The notes below the pieces were generated by a model, which was given only the letters and a program-made list of their open reading frames with translations, did not search any database and had not been told where the DNA came from. Source: Balneolaceae bacterium (GTDB taxonomy: Bacteria > Bacteroidota > Rhodothermia > Balneolales > Balneolaceae). From it: DNA of 8,924 nt. Where the stretch lies: assembly GCA_007129085.1 (NCBI GenBank), contig SKWF01000161.1:1-8924 (forward strand). The letters run 5' to 3'. Below are positions 1 through 6,679 of this stretch, piece after piece. Made by a program: the position numbers and the translations under genes. Position 1 is the stretch's first letter. Every line of letters starts with the position of its first letter.

Positions 1-512
1 AAATTTCCGTCGCTATCCGTTTCGTACCAATGGGGATTTTCTTCGGTCAGATAGTTGTCCCAGGCAGTGTGATTTGGCACCCAATCAAGTATTACGTACA
101 TCCCGCGGCTGTGCGCCTTCTCGACGAGGCTTTCAAAATCTTCGTGGGTTCCAAACTCCGGGTTAACTCCCCTGTAATCTTTTACAGAATAATAACTACC
201 CAGGGTTTCCAGTCGATTTTCTTCCCCAATAGGATGAATCGGCATGATCCACAAAATGCCTATTCCCATCTCTTCAAGTCGGTCAAGATGTTCTTCAAAA
301 GCAGCAAATGTACCCTCGGGAGTGTATTGGCGGATATTCACTTCGTACATACTCAAGTTATAGCTCCAATCCGTATGTCCGCCCCTTTCAACGACTTCAA
401 TGTCATCATTATCATTATCACCCGGAGTGCTTTCCGGATCATTTACATCGCAGGATAAAAAAAAGGCACCAAGTAGAAGAATAGATAGAAAAACCGGTAG
501 GCGTTTAACCAT
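1..512 (-). CDS. GH13 alpha-amylase family lipoprotein, N-terminal part (partial)
   Basis: The minus-strand frame is open from an ATG at 512 to the left window edge, giving 170 codons of what is normally a 450-residue or longer enzyme. Residues 1-20 form a lipoprotein signal peptide (basic MVKR, hydrophobic stretch, then FLS before Cys21). An acidic D/N-rich linker follows at about 22-42. The catalytic barrel starts near residue 50: MYEVNIRQY (55-63) is the first strand, WIMPIHP (88-94) the second, GSYYSVKDY with NPEFGT (105-122) the usual loop, and DWVPNH (143-148) is GH13 conserved region I. The catalytic nucleophile, acid/base and third Asp lie beyond the edge. Members of the family hydrolyse alpha-1,4 glucans; the lipid anchor suggests a cell-envelope location facing starch or maltodextrins. 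Exact specificity cannot be told. Only a poor Shine-Dalgarno sequence precedes the ATG. It reads in the same direction as the ABC operon but 127 bases after it, so co-transcription is uncertain. Confidence 0.9.
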   Translation of the reverse strand, partial: MVKRLPVFLSILLLGAFFLSCDVNDPESTPGDNDNDDIEVVERGGHTDWSYNLSMYEVNIRQYTPEGTFAAFEEHLDRLEEMGIGILWIMPIHPIGEENRLETLGSYYSVKDYRGVNPEFGTHEDFESLVEKAHSRGMYVILDWVPNHTAWDNYLTEENPHWYETDSDGN

Positions 513-639
513 AACATGAATCTGATTTAAGATGATTGCAATAGATATAAAACCTACAGATTTCTTTAGCCAGTTCTGAGAAGCATTACATCTTTTAAAA
601 GGAGGGTAGAGATCGGCTGATTTTAAACAGAATGTATTC

Positions 640-1377
640 TTACACAGCCGCAGCAGAAAGGGACAGACTTTTTCCGGCGAGAACAGGCTGTTCAACCGGC
701 GTATCGCTTTCAATAATTCCATCACGCAGACGGATAATTCGGCGGGCATGATCGGCAATATCCTGTTCGTGTGTTACAACAATTATCGTATTTCCGGCTC
801 TGAATAACTCCTCAAAAAGCTGCATGATTTCGTCACCGGTTTTTGTATCGAGGTTACCGGTTGGTTCATCAGCCAACAGAATGGATGGATTGTTTACCAG
901 TGCCCGGGCAATAGCCACACGCTGACGCTGCCCACCGGAGAGTTCATTTGGCTTATGATCTATCCGATCACCAAGCCCCACACGCTCAAGGGTTTCAATA
1001 GCAATTTTTTTTCGTTCACTGCTTTTCATTCCGGAATAGATTAGGGGAAGTTCAACATTGCTTAGGCAATCCGTTCTCGGAAGCAGGTTAAATGTTTGAA
1101 ATACAAAGCCGATTTCTCGATTCCTGGCCTGGGCCAATTCGGCATCATCCAATTCACTCACGTTATGGCCATTTAAAATGTAGGTCCCTTCGGTTGGCGT
1201 ATCGAGGCAGCCGAGCATGTTCATCAACGTTGACTTTCCGGAACCCGATGGGCCCATTATGGCGATATACTCATTGGAGTTCACATCAAACGTAACCCCG
1301 TTCAATGCTTTAACGAGCATACTCCCCATTTTATATACTTTACGCAGATCGTTTATTTTTATGACCGGATTGCTCAT
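640..1377 (-). CDS. MacB/LolD-type ABC transporter ATPase
   Basis: A 245-residue stand-alone nucleotide-binding subunit that would power a MacB/FtsX-type permease from the cytoplasmic face. All ABC signatures are intact: A-loop Tyr15, Walker A GPSGSGKST (42-50), Q-loop Gln94, signature LSGGQ (146-150), Walker B ILLADE (166-171) with catalytic Glu171, D-loop NLDT (175-178) and H-loop His203. The FQTFNLLPR stretch (93-101) and the spacing fit the MacB/LolD/FtsE branch. An in-frame ATG exists 39 bases upstream at 1416, but it overlaps the adaptor gene. The ATG at 1377 lies 10 nt after the adaptor stop and has AAAGAGG five bases ahead of it, so it is preferred. The last 20 residues (TPVEQPVLAG onward) are a non-conserved tail. 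No permease is fused or adjacent; the two permease genes lie about 4 kb upstream. Substrate unknown. Confidence 0.93.
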   Translation of the reverse strand: MSNPVIKINDLRKVYKMGSMLVKALNGVTFDVNSNEYIAIMGPSGSGKSTLMNMLGCLDTPTEGTYILNGHNVSELDDAELAQARNREIGFVFQTFNLLPRTDCLSNVELPLIYSGMKSSERKKIAIETLERVGLGDRIDHKPNELSGGQRQRVAIARALVNNPSILLADEPTGNLDTKTGDEIMQLFEELFRAGNTIIVVTHEQDIADHARRIIRLRDGIIESDTPVEQPVLAGKSLSLSAAAV

Positions 1378-1387
1378 TTCTGCCTCT

Positions 1388-2767
1388 TTAATTTGTTGCA
1401 AATTGCGGTTGGTCAACTACATTCAGCAGATCGCCATCTTCAAGCTCGCGCGATAATACCCTGTAACTTCCCGTCACAATTTCATCTCCGGCCTGGAGTC
1501 CGCTCAGCACTTGAATGTATGCGTTGTCACTAATACCGGTTTCAACCTCAACTCGTTTTGCAACACCGTTATCATTTACAAATACTACTCTTCTGAAGTC
1601 TTCATTCGAAGAGCCACGCCTTTGCGAGCTTGATGAAGTCTCCACAGCTGAATCAGCATCAACGGTATCAGGTTTCACATCTTTGGCAAAATCACGTACA
1701 GTTACGGCCTGTATTGGTACAGAAACAACATCTGTAACTGTGTTTGTTCTGATATCTACAGTGCCTGACATTCCCGGTTTAAAGTTTGGTGAAAATTCTT
1801 CTCCCGGAGATTCCCGGCCACTATCACTTGCCTGGACTATCAAACTCTCTGCCGCAGAATCTACATTATGGGGAGTGGTTACACGAATCTTCACTTTATA
1901 ATTTGTCACCTGATCAGCAGAACTGCCGTCCGTAATATCTGCAGAGTTCGCAACCTCCGTTACCTCTCCGTCGAACAATCTGTTTGGATATGCATCAACT
2001 TCTATATCAACACTGTCGCCCACACTTACATTTACGATATCGTTCTCATTAACATCCACCGAAATCTCCATCTGATTTAACCGTGCTATTCTCATCATTT
2101 CGGTACCGGCAGTTTGAGCCTGACCCAGCACACGTTCTCCCCGCTCCACGGCCAATCGGCTAATTGTACCGTCCTTGGGTGATCGAATTACAGTCTGTTG
2201 CAGCTCCTCTTCAGCTCGCCGAAGTTGTGCCCTTGCACTCTGTATTTGATATTCAGTGGCGTTAAAATTCGCCTTTTCTGATTCAAATTTATTTTTGGAC
2301 TGTAAAAACTCCAAATCAGAAATCAGATCACGATCATATAGCTGCTCGTTCTTCATAAATTCCACTTCAGCTTGCAACATATTAGATCGAGATTGCTCCA
2401 TACGAGACTTTTGAGTTAAAAGTGAAGCGTTTAACTCATCTATTTGTGCCTCATAAATATCCGGTTTGATGCGCAACAGAAGGTCACCTTCCCTAACAAA
2501 GTCACCCTCTTTAACTAAAAGTTCAATAATCTCGCCGGATACATCAGGGCGAATAACTACCTCAACCTCAGGCTGAATTCGGCCCGATGCAGAAACCATT
2601 TGTGTAATTGTGCGGAGTTCCGCCCGCTCTGTTTCAACAGTTTTTTCCTGTTCAGAACCATTCATCCACCCCATAAAATTTGCGGTGAAAATACCTACGA
2701 TTAGTAGTAATACAATCCCCCCAAAAATTTTCAGGAGTTTTTTTGTTGCTGATTGATTTTTAGCCAT
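1388..2767 (-). CDS. HlyD/MacA-family periplasmic adaptor (membrane fusion protein)
   Basis: A 459-residue adaptor expected to link an inner-membrane ABC permease to TolC across the periplasm. There is one N-terminal membrane anchor at about 11-31. The first half of the lipoyl/barrel-sandwich domain follows at about 66-102 (PDVSGEI, VKEGDFVREGD), then a coiled-coil hairpin at about 105-192 and the second lipoyl half at about 193-230 (IRSPKDGTISRL). The beta-barrel runs from about 233 to 345, and the membrane-proximal domain from about 345 to 450. Two stretches look like insertions relative to a minimal MacA: about 302-328, and a Ser/Asp-rich segment at about 363-390 containing TSSSSQRRGSS. 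It starts 21 nt after tolC and ends 10 nt before the ATPase, which fits one operon. The initiation region has only a weak Shine-Dalgarno. Assignment to the MacA-like group rests on the neighbouring MacB-type ATPase. Confidence 0.92.
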   Translation of the reverse strand: MAKNQSATKKLLKIFGGIVLLLIVGIFTANFMGWMNGSEQEKTVETERAELRTITQMVSASGRIQPEVEVVIRPDVSGEIIELLVKEGDFVREGDLLLRIKPDIYEAQIDELNASLLTQKSRMEQSRSNMLQAEVEFMKNEQLYDRDLISDLEFLQSKNKFESEKANFNATEYQIQSARAQLRRAEEELQQTVIRSPKDGTISRLAVERGERVLGQAQTAGTEMMRIARLNQMEISVDVNENDIVNVSVGDSVDIEVDAYPNRLFDGEVTEVANSADITDGSSADQVTNYKVKIRVTTPHNVDSAAESLIVQASDSGRESPGEEFSPNFKPGMSGTVDIRTNTVTDVVSVPIQAVTVRDFAKDVKPDTVDADSAVETSSSSQRRGSSNEDFRRVVFVNDNGVAKRVEVETGISDNAYIQVLSGLQAGDEIVTGSYRVLSRELEDGDLLNVVDQPQFATN

Positions 2768-2788
2768 GGTTCTAAACGTTTATTAATG

Positions 2789-4144
2789 TTAGTGGAATGA
2801 AATACTTGAGCCGAGCTGTCCGATATAGTAATCCAGAAGCTGCTCTTGAAAAATGAAATTATAGACGGCTTGTACCCTGTTTGATTGTGCCTGTACGTAG
2901 TTGGCATTCGCTTGATTTAGCTCAATCAACGTTGTTGACCCAATTTCATAGCGTTGTTGCTCAGTTTCGAATGCTCTTTCGGCAGCAATTAATGCCTTCT
3001 CAGTTGATTCCAGCTCTTTCGAAATTGCTACATAATCATTGTATGCCTGACGAACCTCTTCGCTGATCTGAAAGCGAATATTATCGAGCTCTAATTCGCT
3101 GTTTCTAAGCTGAACTTCAGCCTGCTGTATAGATGTTCGTGTATTCCATCGATTGAAAATGGGGATAGACAATGAAAAGCCTACACCACGTGTAATTCGT
3201 TGATCAAAAAACTGGTCAGTAAAAGGTGTCTGGTCACCGGTTGTAGGATCTACAGTCTGATCCGAAAAGCTAGACCCTATACTTGCATTCATACTTAAGG
3301 TTGGGAGCAGTTCAGCCCGTGCAATTCTGCGGCTCTGTTCGTTACTCTCTATCTGCTTTTCTTGGGCAATAAAATCATTGCGTGATTCCAGAGCAGCATC
3401 AATCATCTCTTCAATATTCAGCTCGAGAGGTATTAATGAAAGTTCATCCGTATCCGGCATGCTTACTTCAATATCCGTAATTGCAGGGTCCTGCATAATT
3501 CTAATTAATCGAGCAATGCTGACTTCCAGTGCGTTTTCATTCTGAATTACGGAAAGTTCATCGTTAGCAACAGTCGACTCTTGGTTATAGAGGTCAACTG
3601 TAGGCCTCGATCCAACTTCAACTTGAGCCTCTACCTGTGATAGCTGGCTTTCGCTCGCTTCAAGACTGCTTTCAGAAATTTTCAATAGCTCTTTATCAAG
3701 AACAACCTGTAGATATCGGCTGGCTGTATCAAAAATGATAGTCTCTCGCAGTCGCTCCAGATCTCTCTCCTCTGCCTCTCGGTCTATTTGGCTCTGCCTA
3801 AGGTTGGCAATATTGCTAAAGCCATTAAATACTGTAACATTTGTACTTAAGTTACCACTCATCCTATAGCTGGTTCTATCTTCAAAAGTCGCATCTTCCT
3901 CGATAAACTGAACACCGGTATTGCGGTCTCCGCTTAGACTAGCATTTAAATTTGGAAGAAAATCAGCTCTTGCACTCCAAATCCTGGTATCTGCCAGATT
4001 GAGATTCATATCTGCTTGTTTGAGCTGATAATTATTCTCAAGTGCAGTTTCGATTGCCTCTTCAAGTGTTAGCGATTGAGTTTGGCCAAAAGCCAATGCG
4101 GGAAGTAGTAGTAAAAACGAGAGTATTAGTAATGAGTTCTTCAT
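2789..4144 (-). CDS. TolC-family outer-membrane efflux protein
   Basis: A 451-residue outer-membrane channel subunit, close to the usual TolC/OEP length. The signal peptide is residues 1-20 (hydrophobic LLILSFLLLLPALAFG, cleavage before QTQS). The mature protein shows the internal duplication typical of the family. AxFLPNLNAS at about 60-69 pairs with AELLPTLSMNAS at 277-288, VTVFNGF (103-109) with IPIFNRW (327-333), and VGSRPTVDLYNQES (177-190) with IGSTTLIELNQANA (401-414). Long helical segments between these would form the periplasmic tunnel, and the two strand-rich regions (about 64-108 and 281-330) the outer-membrane barrel. It is the first gene of the tolC-adaptor-ATPase operon, 132 bases downstream of the small-protein cassette; a 14-base perfect palindrome lies in that gap. 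Specificity is set by partners and cannot be read here. Confidence 0.94.
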   Translation of the reverse strand: MKNSLLILSFLLLLPALAFGQTQSLTLEEAIETALENNYQLKQADMNLNLADTRIWSARADFLPNLNASLSGDRNTGVQFIEEDATFEDRTSYRMSGNLSTNVTVFNGFSNIANLRQSQIDREAEERDLERLRETIIFDTASRYLQVVLDKELLKISESSLEASESQLSQVEAQVEVGSRPTVDLYNQESTVANDELSVIQNENALEVSIARLIRIMQDPAITDIEVSMPDTDELSLIPLELNIEEMIDAALESRNDFIAQEKQIESNEQSRRIARAELLPTLSMNASIGSSFSDQTVDPTTGDQTPFTDQFFDQRITRGVGFSLSIPIFNRWNTRTSIQQAEVQLRNSELELDNIRFQISEEVRQAYNDYVAISKELESTEKALIAAERAFETEQQRYEIGSTTLIELNQANANYVQAQSNRVQAVYNFIFQEQLLDYYIGQLGSSISFH

Positions 4145-4215
4145 TATTACAGGTAGTTTTTCGTTTATTTGTTAGGGTTACACGATAAAGTTTAATCAGA
4201 GTTGCAGACAAATTA

Positions 4216-4229
4216 TTCCCAATTGGGAA
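4216..4229. promoter_or_regulatory. 14-base perfect palindrome upstream of the tolC operon
   Basis: TTCCCAATTGGGAA is a perfect inverted repeat lying 72 bases before the tolC ATG, in the 131-base gap between the small-protein cassette and tolC. Its position fits an operator for a dimeric repressor or activator of the efflux operon. As RNA it could also fold as a 5-bp stem with an AAUU loop, about 50 nt past the cassette's last stop codon. That would be a weak terminator: only three G-C pairs, followed on the minus strand by TAATTTG. No convincing promoter boxes were recognised in this gap. Confidence 0.35.
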
Positions 4230-4276
4230 ATAAATACTTCTTTTAACATTTAGTAGGCGTAAAGCCGCTATAAACG

Positions 4277-4687
4277 TTAAGAATCTTCTGAGGAGGGGGA
4301 GTCTTCGTTTTTCTTGCGTCGAATTCTTGGCATAACTTCCTGATCAACAATATCAGAAACATATACCATCGCTTTGCGGGCGGCGAGACGTTTTAATTCA
4401 CCCATTAGCAGCGATGAGAAACCTAATCCGGATCCACCGGAATCAGATTGGGCTGATGATTTTTTTCGTCCCGTCATTCCGGCCAGTACACCTACAATTA
4501 CAGCAATTCCCACAGCCTTAAATGGACTCTCTTTAATCGTTTTTACAGGCTTAAGTGTGCGATTAACCGTGTTTTTAGCGCGAGTAATTTTACTGGAATA
4601 TTTTTCTTCTATTTGATCCAGCTCCCGCTTTAACTTTTCCTTTCGTTCTCGTAATTCGGAGGCCGATAACGTTTTATTTTTACTCAA
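4277..4687 (-). CDS. small basic/glycine-zipper membrane-associated protein (third gene of yqjDEK-like cassette)
   Basis: A 136-residue protein of unknown function. The frame is open upstream to another TTG at 4738 but has no in-frame ATG near its beginning. The TTG at 4687 is chosen because GGAG stands six bases before it and because TTGAGTAA overlaps the preceding gene's stop, a classic translational-coupling arrangement. Residues 10-30 are a highly charged helix (ELRERKEKLKRELDQIEEK), followed by a basic segment. A single hydrophobic, glycine-spaced segment follows at about 54-73 (PFKAVGIAVIVGVLAG) and ends in GRKK, resembling the DUF883/YqjD anchor. A Ser/Gly-rich stretch (77-90) and a charged C-terminus ending in SPSSEDS complete it. 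Its place after a YqjE-like gene, and its charged N-terminus, recall enterobacterial YqjK, but no sequence homology to YqjK is claimed. Confidence 0.75.
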   Translation of the reverse strand: MSKNKTLSASELRERKEKLKRELDQIEEKYSSKITRAKNTVNRTLKPVKTIKESPFKAVGIAVIVGVLAGMTGRKKSSAQSDSGGSGLGFSSLLMGELKRLAARKAMVYVSDIVDQEVMPRIRRKKNEDSPSSEDS

Positions 4688-5093
4688 TGCGTTCTCCGGA
4701 CTGTTTGTTTTCTGATTTTTTTGAATCCGAATCGTCAAAGTTGATTAAAAGACTGGAAACCATTTCAGCTTGTATCTTTTTTACCAACATTCGTGATTCC
4801 ACTTTTGAAAAAAAGAGACCTAAAATAAGTAGTGGAACAGCCGAAATTAAAAAGCCTAAACTGGTATTTCCAACCAGATCGCCAATGTAAAATGCCAGGG
4901 CTAGCCAAACAAAAAGTATTCCTGCCGCTATCAATGTAAAACCTATAAACCTGCGAACACCATCTGCAAATGCATAGGCAACATGCTCAGAAATGTCGAT
5001 AATAAATAGCTGCAGACGATTCTCTATATAGGTTTTAAAGTCGTTGCCAATCCCGTCATTCTCACTCTTATTTGAATTTTCTTCAGTTGACAT
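4680..5093 (-). CDS. YqjE-like, Phage_holin_3_6-type two-helix membrane protein
   Basis: A 137-residue inner-membrane protein. An amphipathic start (residues 15-45, NDFKTYIENRLQLFIIDISEH) leads into two transmembrane helices at about 49-70 and 78-97, joined by a short loop. A cytoplasmic-type charged tail follows (KVESRMLVKKIQAEM, then a D/S/K-rich end). This layout matches the putative-holin/YqjE family, whose members are mostly chromosomal envelope proteins with no shown lysis function. It sits 5 nt after the DUF883-like gene and overlaps the next gene by 8 nt, so the three are almost certainly co-translated. 'Holin' here is a family name only; no endolysin or phage gene is nearby. The role is unknown; in enterobacteria the equivalent neighbour YqjD is an inner-membrane, ribosome-associated stationary-phase protein. 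Confidence 0.85.
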   Translation of the reverse strand: MSTEENSNKSENDGIGNDFKTYIENRLQLFIIDISEHVAYAFADGVRRFIGFTLIAAGILFVWLALAFYIGDLVGNTSLGFLISAVPLLILGLFFSKVESRMLVKKIQAEMVSSLLINFDDSDSKKSENKQSGERIE

Positions 5094-5098
5094 TCAAT

Positions 5099-5305
5099 TT
5101 AGGATCTAAAAAGTTTACCTAAAACGTAACCGGCAACTGCACCAACCAATACGCTCTGGATGGGATGCTTCCTAATTAGTAGCTCAGCATCTGTTTTGGC
5201 TTCATTAAACTTCTCTTTCAAATCAGCTTCATCCAGATAATCTCGGCCTTCTTCAATTACATCTTCAAGCTCGTTATTTAGGCTGTCAATAATATCTTTA
5301 TCCAT
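5099..5305 (-). CDS. DUF883/YqjD-like small membrane-anchored protein
   Basis: A 68-residue protein with an acidic amphipathic helix (about 5-45) and a C-terminal hydrophobic anchor beginning HPIQSVLVGAVAGYVLG (47-63) and ending KLFRS. A proline before a glycine-zipper helix, preceded by basic residues, is the hallmark of the YqjD/ElaB (DUF883) family, whose members are usually near 100 residues; this one has a shortened N-terminal helix. In Escherichia coli YqjD is tail-anchored in the inner membrane, binds ribosomes and is made in stationary phase; whether this protein does so is unknown. It is the first gene of the cassette, 5 nt ahead of the YqjE-like gene. An upstream ATG (about 5316) is out of frame, so the ATG at 5305 is used. 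Confidence 0.8.
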   Translation of the reverse strand: MDKDIIDSLNNELEDVIEEGRDYLDEADLKEKFNEAKTDAELLIRKHPIQSVLVGAVAGYVLGKLFRS

Positions 5306-5319
5306 AATCTTACCATTAG

Positions 5320-5348
5320 TTTAAATTCTTAAACAAAGTAACACTCAA
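5320..5348 (-). promoter_or_regulatory. candidate sigma70-type promoter for the small-protein cassette
   Basis: On the minus strand TTGAGT (5348-5343) and TTTAAA (5325-5320) are separated by 17 bases; each matches four of six consensus positions. The implied leader would be only about 8 nt. The -10 part falls inside an inverted repeat, GTTTAA-ATTC-TTAAAC (5319-5334), which could also be an operator. This is a by-eye match in AT-rich DNA, so it may be chance. Confidence 0.22.
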
Positions 5349-5354
5349 TTGTGT

Positions 5355-5400
5355 AATGAAAAAGAGTAATTACCAAATGAGCGTTCCATTTAGGTAATTA
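5355..5400 (-). terminator. candidate intrinsic terminator of the permease pair
   Basis: TAATTACCAAATG (5367-5379) pairs with CATTT-A-GGTAATTA (5387-5400), giving a 13-bp stem with one bulged A and a 7-base loop. Read on the minus strand the hairpin begins 50 bases after the second permease's stop codon and is followed by the T-rich run CTCTTTTTCATT. The stem is AT-rich, so it is a moderate terminator at best. The plus-strand side is not followed by a T-run, which argues for minus-strand function. It would separate permease transcription from the small-protein cassette. Confidence 0.5.
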
Positions 5401-5450
5401 AATATTAAGATAAGCCGATATCCTATAACCTTTTACGCTAAGGCTGTTGA

Positions 5451-6677
5451 TTACTCATACCGCAGGCTCTCAATAGGGTCGAGCTGAGCCGCTTTAAATG
5501 CCGGGTATACACCAAAAAGGACACCAATAATGGTGATGCCTATCAAACCACCGATGGCAGCTCCCCAGGGTAATACAATATTTGCATCCAGATAAATAGC
5601 GGCCGCGTTCCCAAGTGCAATTCCTGCAATAATTCCAATCACTCCACCAATTTGACATATCGCAACGGACTCCATCAAAAATTGTGAGACTATTGCCTTT
5701 TTTGTTGCCCCTACTGCTTTCCGTACTCCGATCTCTCGTGTGCGCTCAGTTACCGATACGAGCATGATATTCATCACCCCAATTCCTGCTCCCAAAAGCA
5801 CAATTCCCCCAATTACAAACCCAACGATGTATAGAATTCCTGTAAACGTATCAAAAGCTCCTCCAAGCGATTCATTTGTTGCAATTTCGAAGTCATCTTC
5901 AGCAGCCGGATCAACATTTCGGATCGCCCGGAGCACTCCCGTCATTTCATCAATGACCGCTGATACTTGGTCAACGGACCCGGCGCGCAGCTGAATGCCG
6001 ATATTTTGATTTCGCCCATAAATACCGGCTGCATGGGTGTAGGGAATTACAACAAACCGATCCAAGGTGTTACCAAACACATTTCCTTTCGCTTCAGTGA
6101 CCCCAATTACCGTATACCGTCGCCCCTCTATTCGGATCTCTTTACCGAGCGCCCCCTCCATCTCAAAAAGTGCCTCTGCAACATCGGCTCCAATAATGGC
6201 AACTTGACGTGCGTAGTCGATATCTTCGGGAAGAAAATTCCTCCCCTCTTCAATTTCGTACGCATTATTTTCGAGATAAAATTCATTTCCTCCACGAATT
6301 CCAATATTCGGCTCCGTTTCATGCTCACCAAAGGTGACTCGTGTAGTACGGTACTGCCTGTTTGGCCCCACTCCGGTAGCTCCCCGGCTCAACTCTTGCA
6401 GCTGCTCCATCTGTTGAATGGTGATATCCTGCCGGTTGCGATATTTCTCCCAATCAGTCGGCCCCATAGAAATAGCGGGAAATTTACTAACGGTTACAAC
6501 ATCCCCTCCCATCAGGCTAAGGGTATCTTTAAAATAACTGTCAAGCACCATTACGGCCGTATTGGCGCTAATAATCGCAAAAACTCCCACAGAAATGGCA
6601 AGTAGCGTTAATGACGAACGCAGTTTATTCGCCTTAATAGAATCTATTGCCTGCCGAAAAACTTCAAATATTCTCAT
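5451..6677 (-). CDS. MacB/FtsX-family ABC transporter permease (second of the pair)
   Basis: A 408-residue inner-membrane permease lacking a fused ATPase. It has an N-terminal transmembrane helix at about 20-45 and a MacB periplasmic core domain at about 50-270 (including GRNFLPEDI, QVAIIGADVAEALF and GKEIRIEGRRYTVIGV). The C-terminal FtsX domain has three helices at about 281-306, 332-360 and 371-392. The cytoplasmic coupling motif TERTREIGVRKAVGA (310-324) and the terminal DPIESLRYE are characteristic of MacB-type permeases. Such proteins use ATP hydrolysis to drive conformational change across the periplasm (mechanotransmission) rather than classical transport. It starts 2 nt after the stop of the first permease and is paralogous to it, so the two may form a heterodimer. 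The likely ATPase partner is the stand-alone subunit encoded at 1377-640; substrate unknown. Confidence 0.93.
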   Translation of the reverse strand: MRIFEVFRQAIDSIKANKLRSSLTLLAISVGVFAIISANTAVMVLDSYFKDTLSLMGGDVVTVSKFPAISMGPTDWEKYRNRQDITIQQMEQLQELSRGATGVGPNRQYRTTRVTFGEHETEPNIGIRGGNEFYLENNAYEIEEGRNFLPEDIDYARQVAIIGADVAEALFEMEGALGKEIRIEGRRYTVIGVTEAKGNVFGNTLDRFVVIPYTHAAGIYGRNQNIGIQLRAGSVDQVSAVIDEMTGVLRAIRNVDPAAEDDFEIATNESLGGAFDTFTGILYIVGFVIGGIVLLGAGIGVMNIMLVSVTERTREIGVRKAVGATKKAIVSQFLMESVAICQIGGVIGIIAGIALGNAAAIYLDANIVLPWGAAIGGLIGITIIGVLFGVYPAFKAAQLDPIESLRYE

Positions 6678-6679
6678 GG

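Noticed and set aside
30..458. Plus-strand open frame of 142 codons at the left end
   Set aside because: The opposite strand encodes an unmistakable GH13 domain with lipoprotein signal over the same bases; this frame is its shadow.
592..601. CTTTTAAAAG palindrome as terminator of the ATPase operon
   Set aside because: It has no loop, no G-C-rich stem and no following T-run on the minus strand; likely chance in AT-rich DNA.
1378..1416. Longer ATPase with start at 1416
   Set aside because: It would overlap the adaptor gene by 29 bases and adds 13 non-conserved residues; the ATG at 1377 has a good AAAGAGG site.
4256..4272. GGC-GTAAA-GCC inverted repeat after the cassette as terminator
   Set aside because: Only three base pairs and no T-run follow it on the minus strand.
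4680..5093. Prophage lysis module suggested by the holin-type family name
   Set aside because: No endolysin, spanin or other phage gene is nearby; the protein fits chromosomal YqjE-type neighbours.
5967..6605. Long plus-strand open frame of 212 codons opposite the second permease
   Set aside because: It is fully antisense to a permease with clear MacB/FtsX motifs; its translation has no recognisable domain and no ribosome-binding site.
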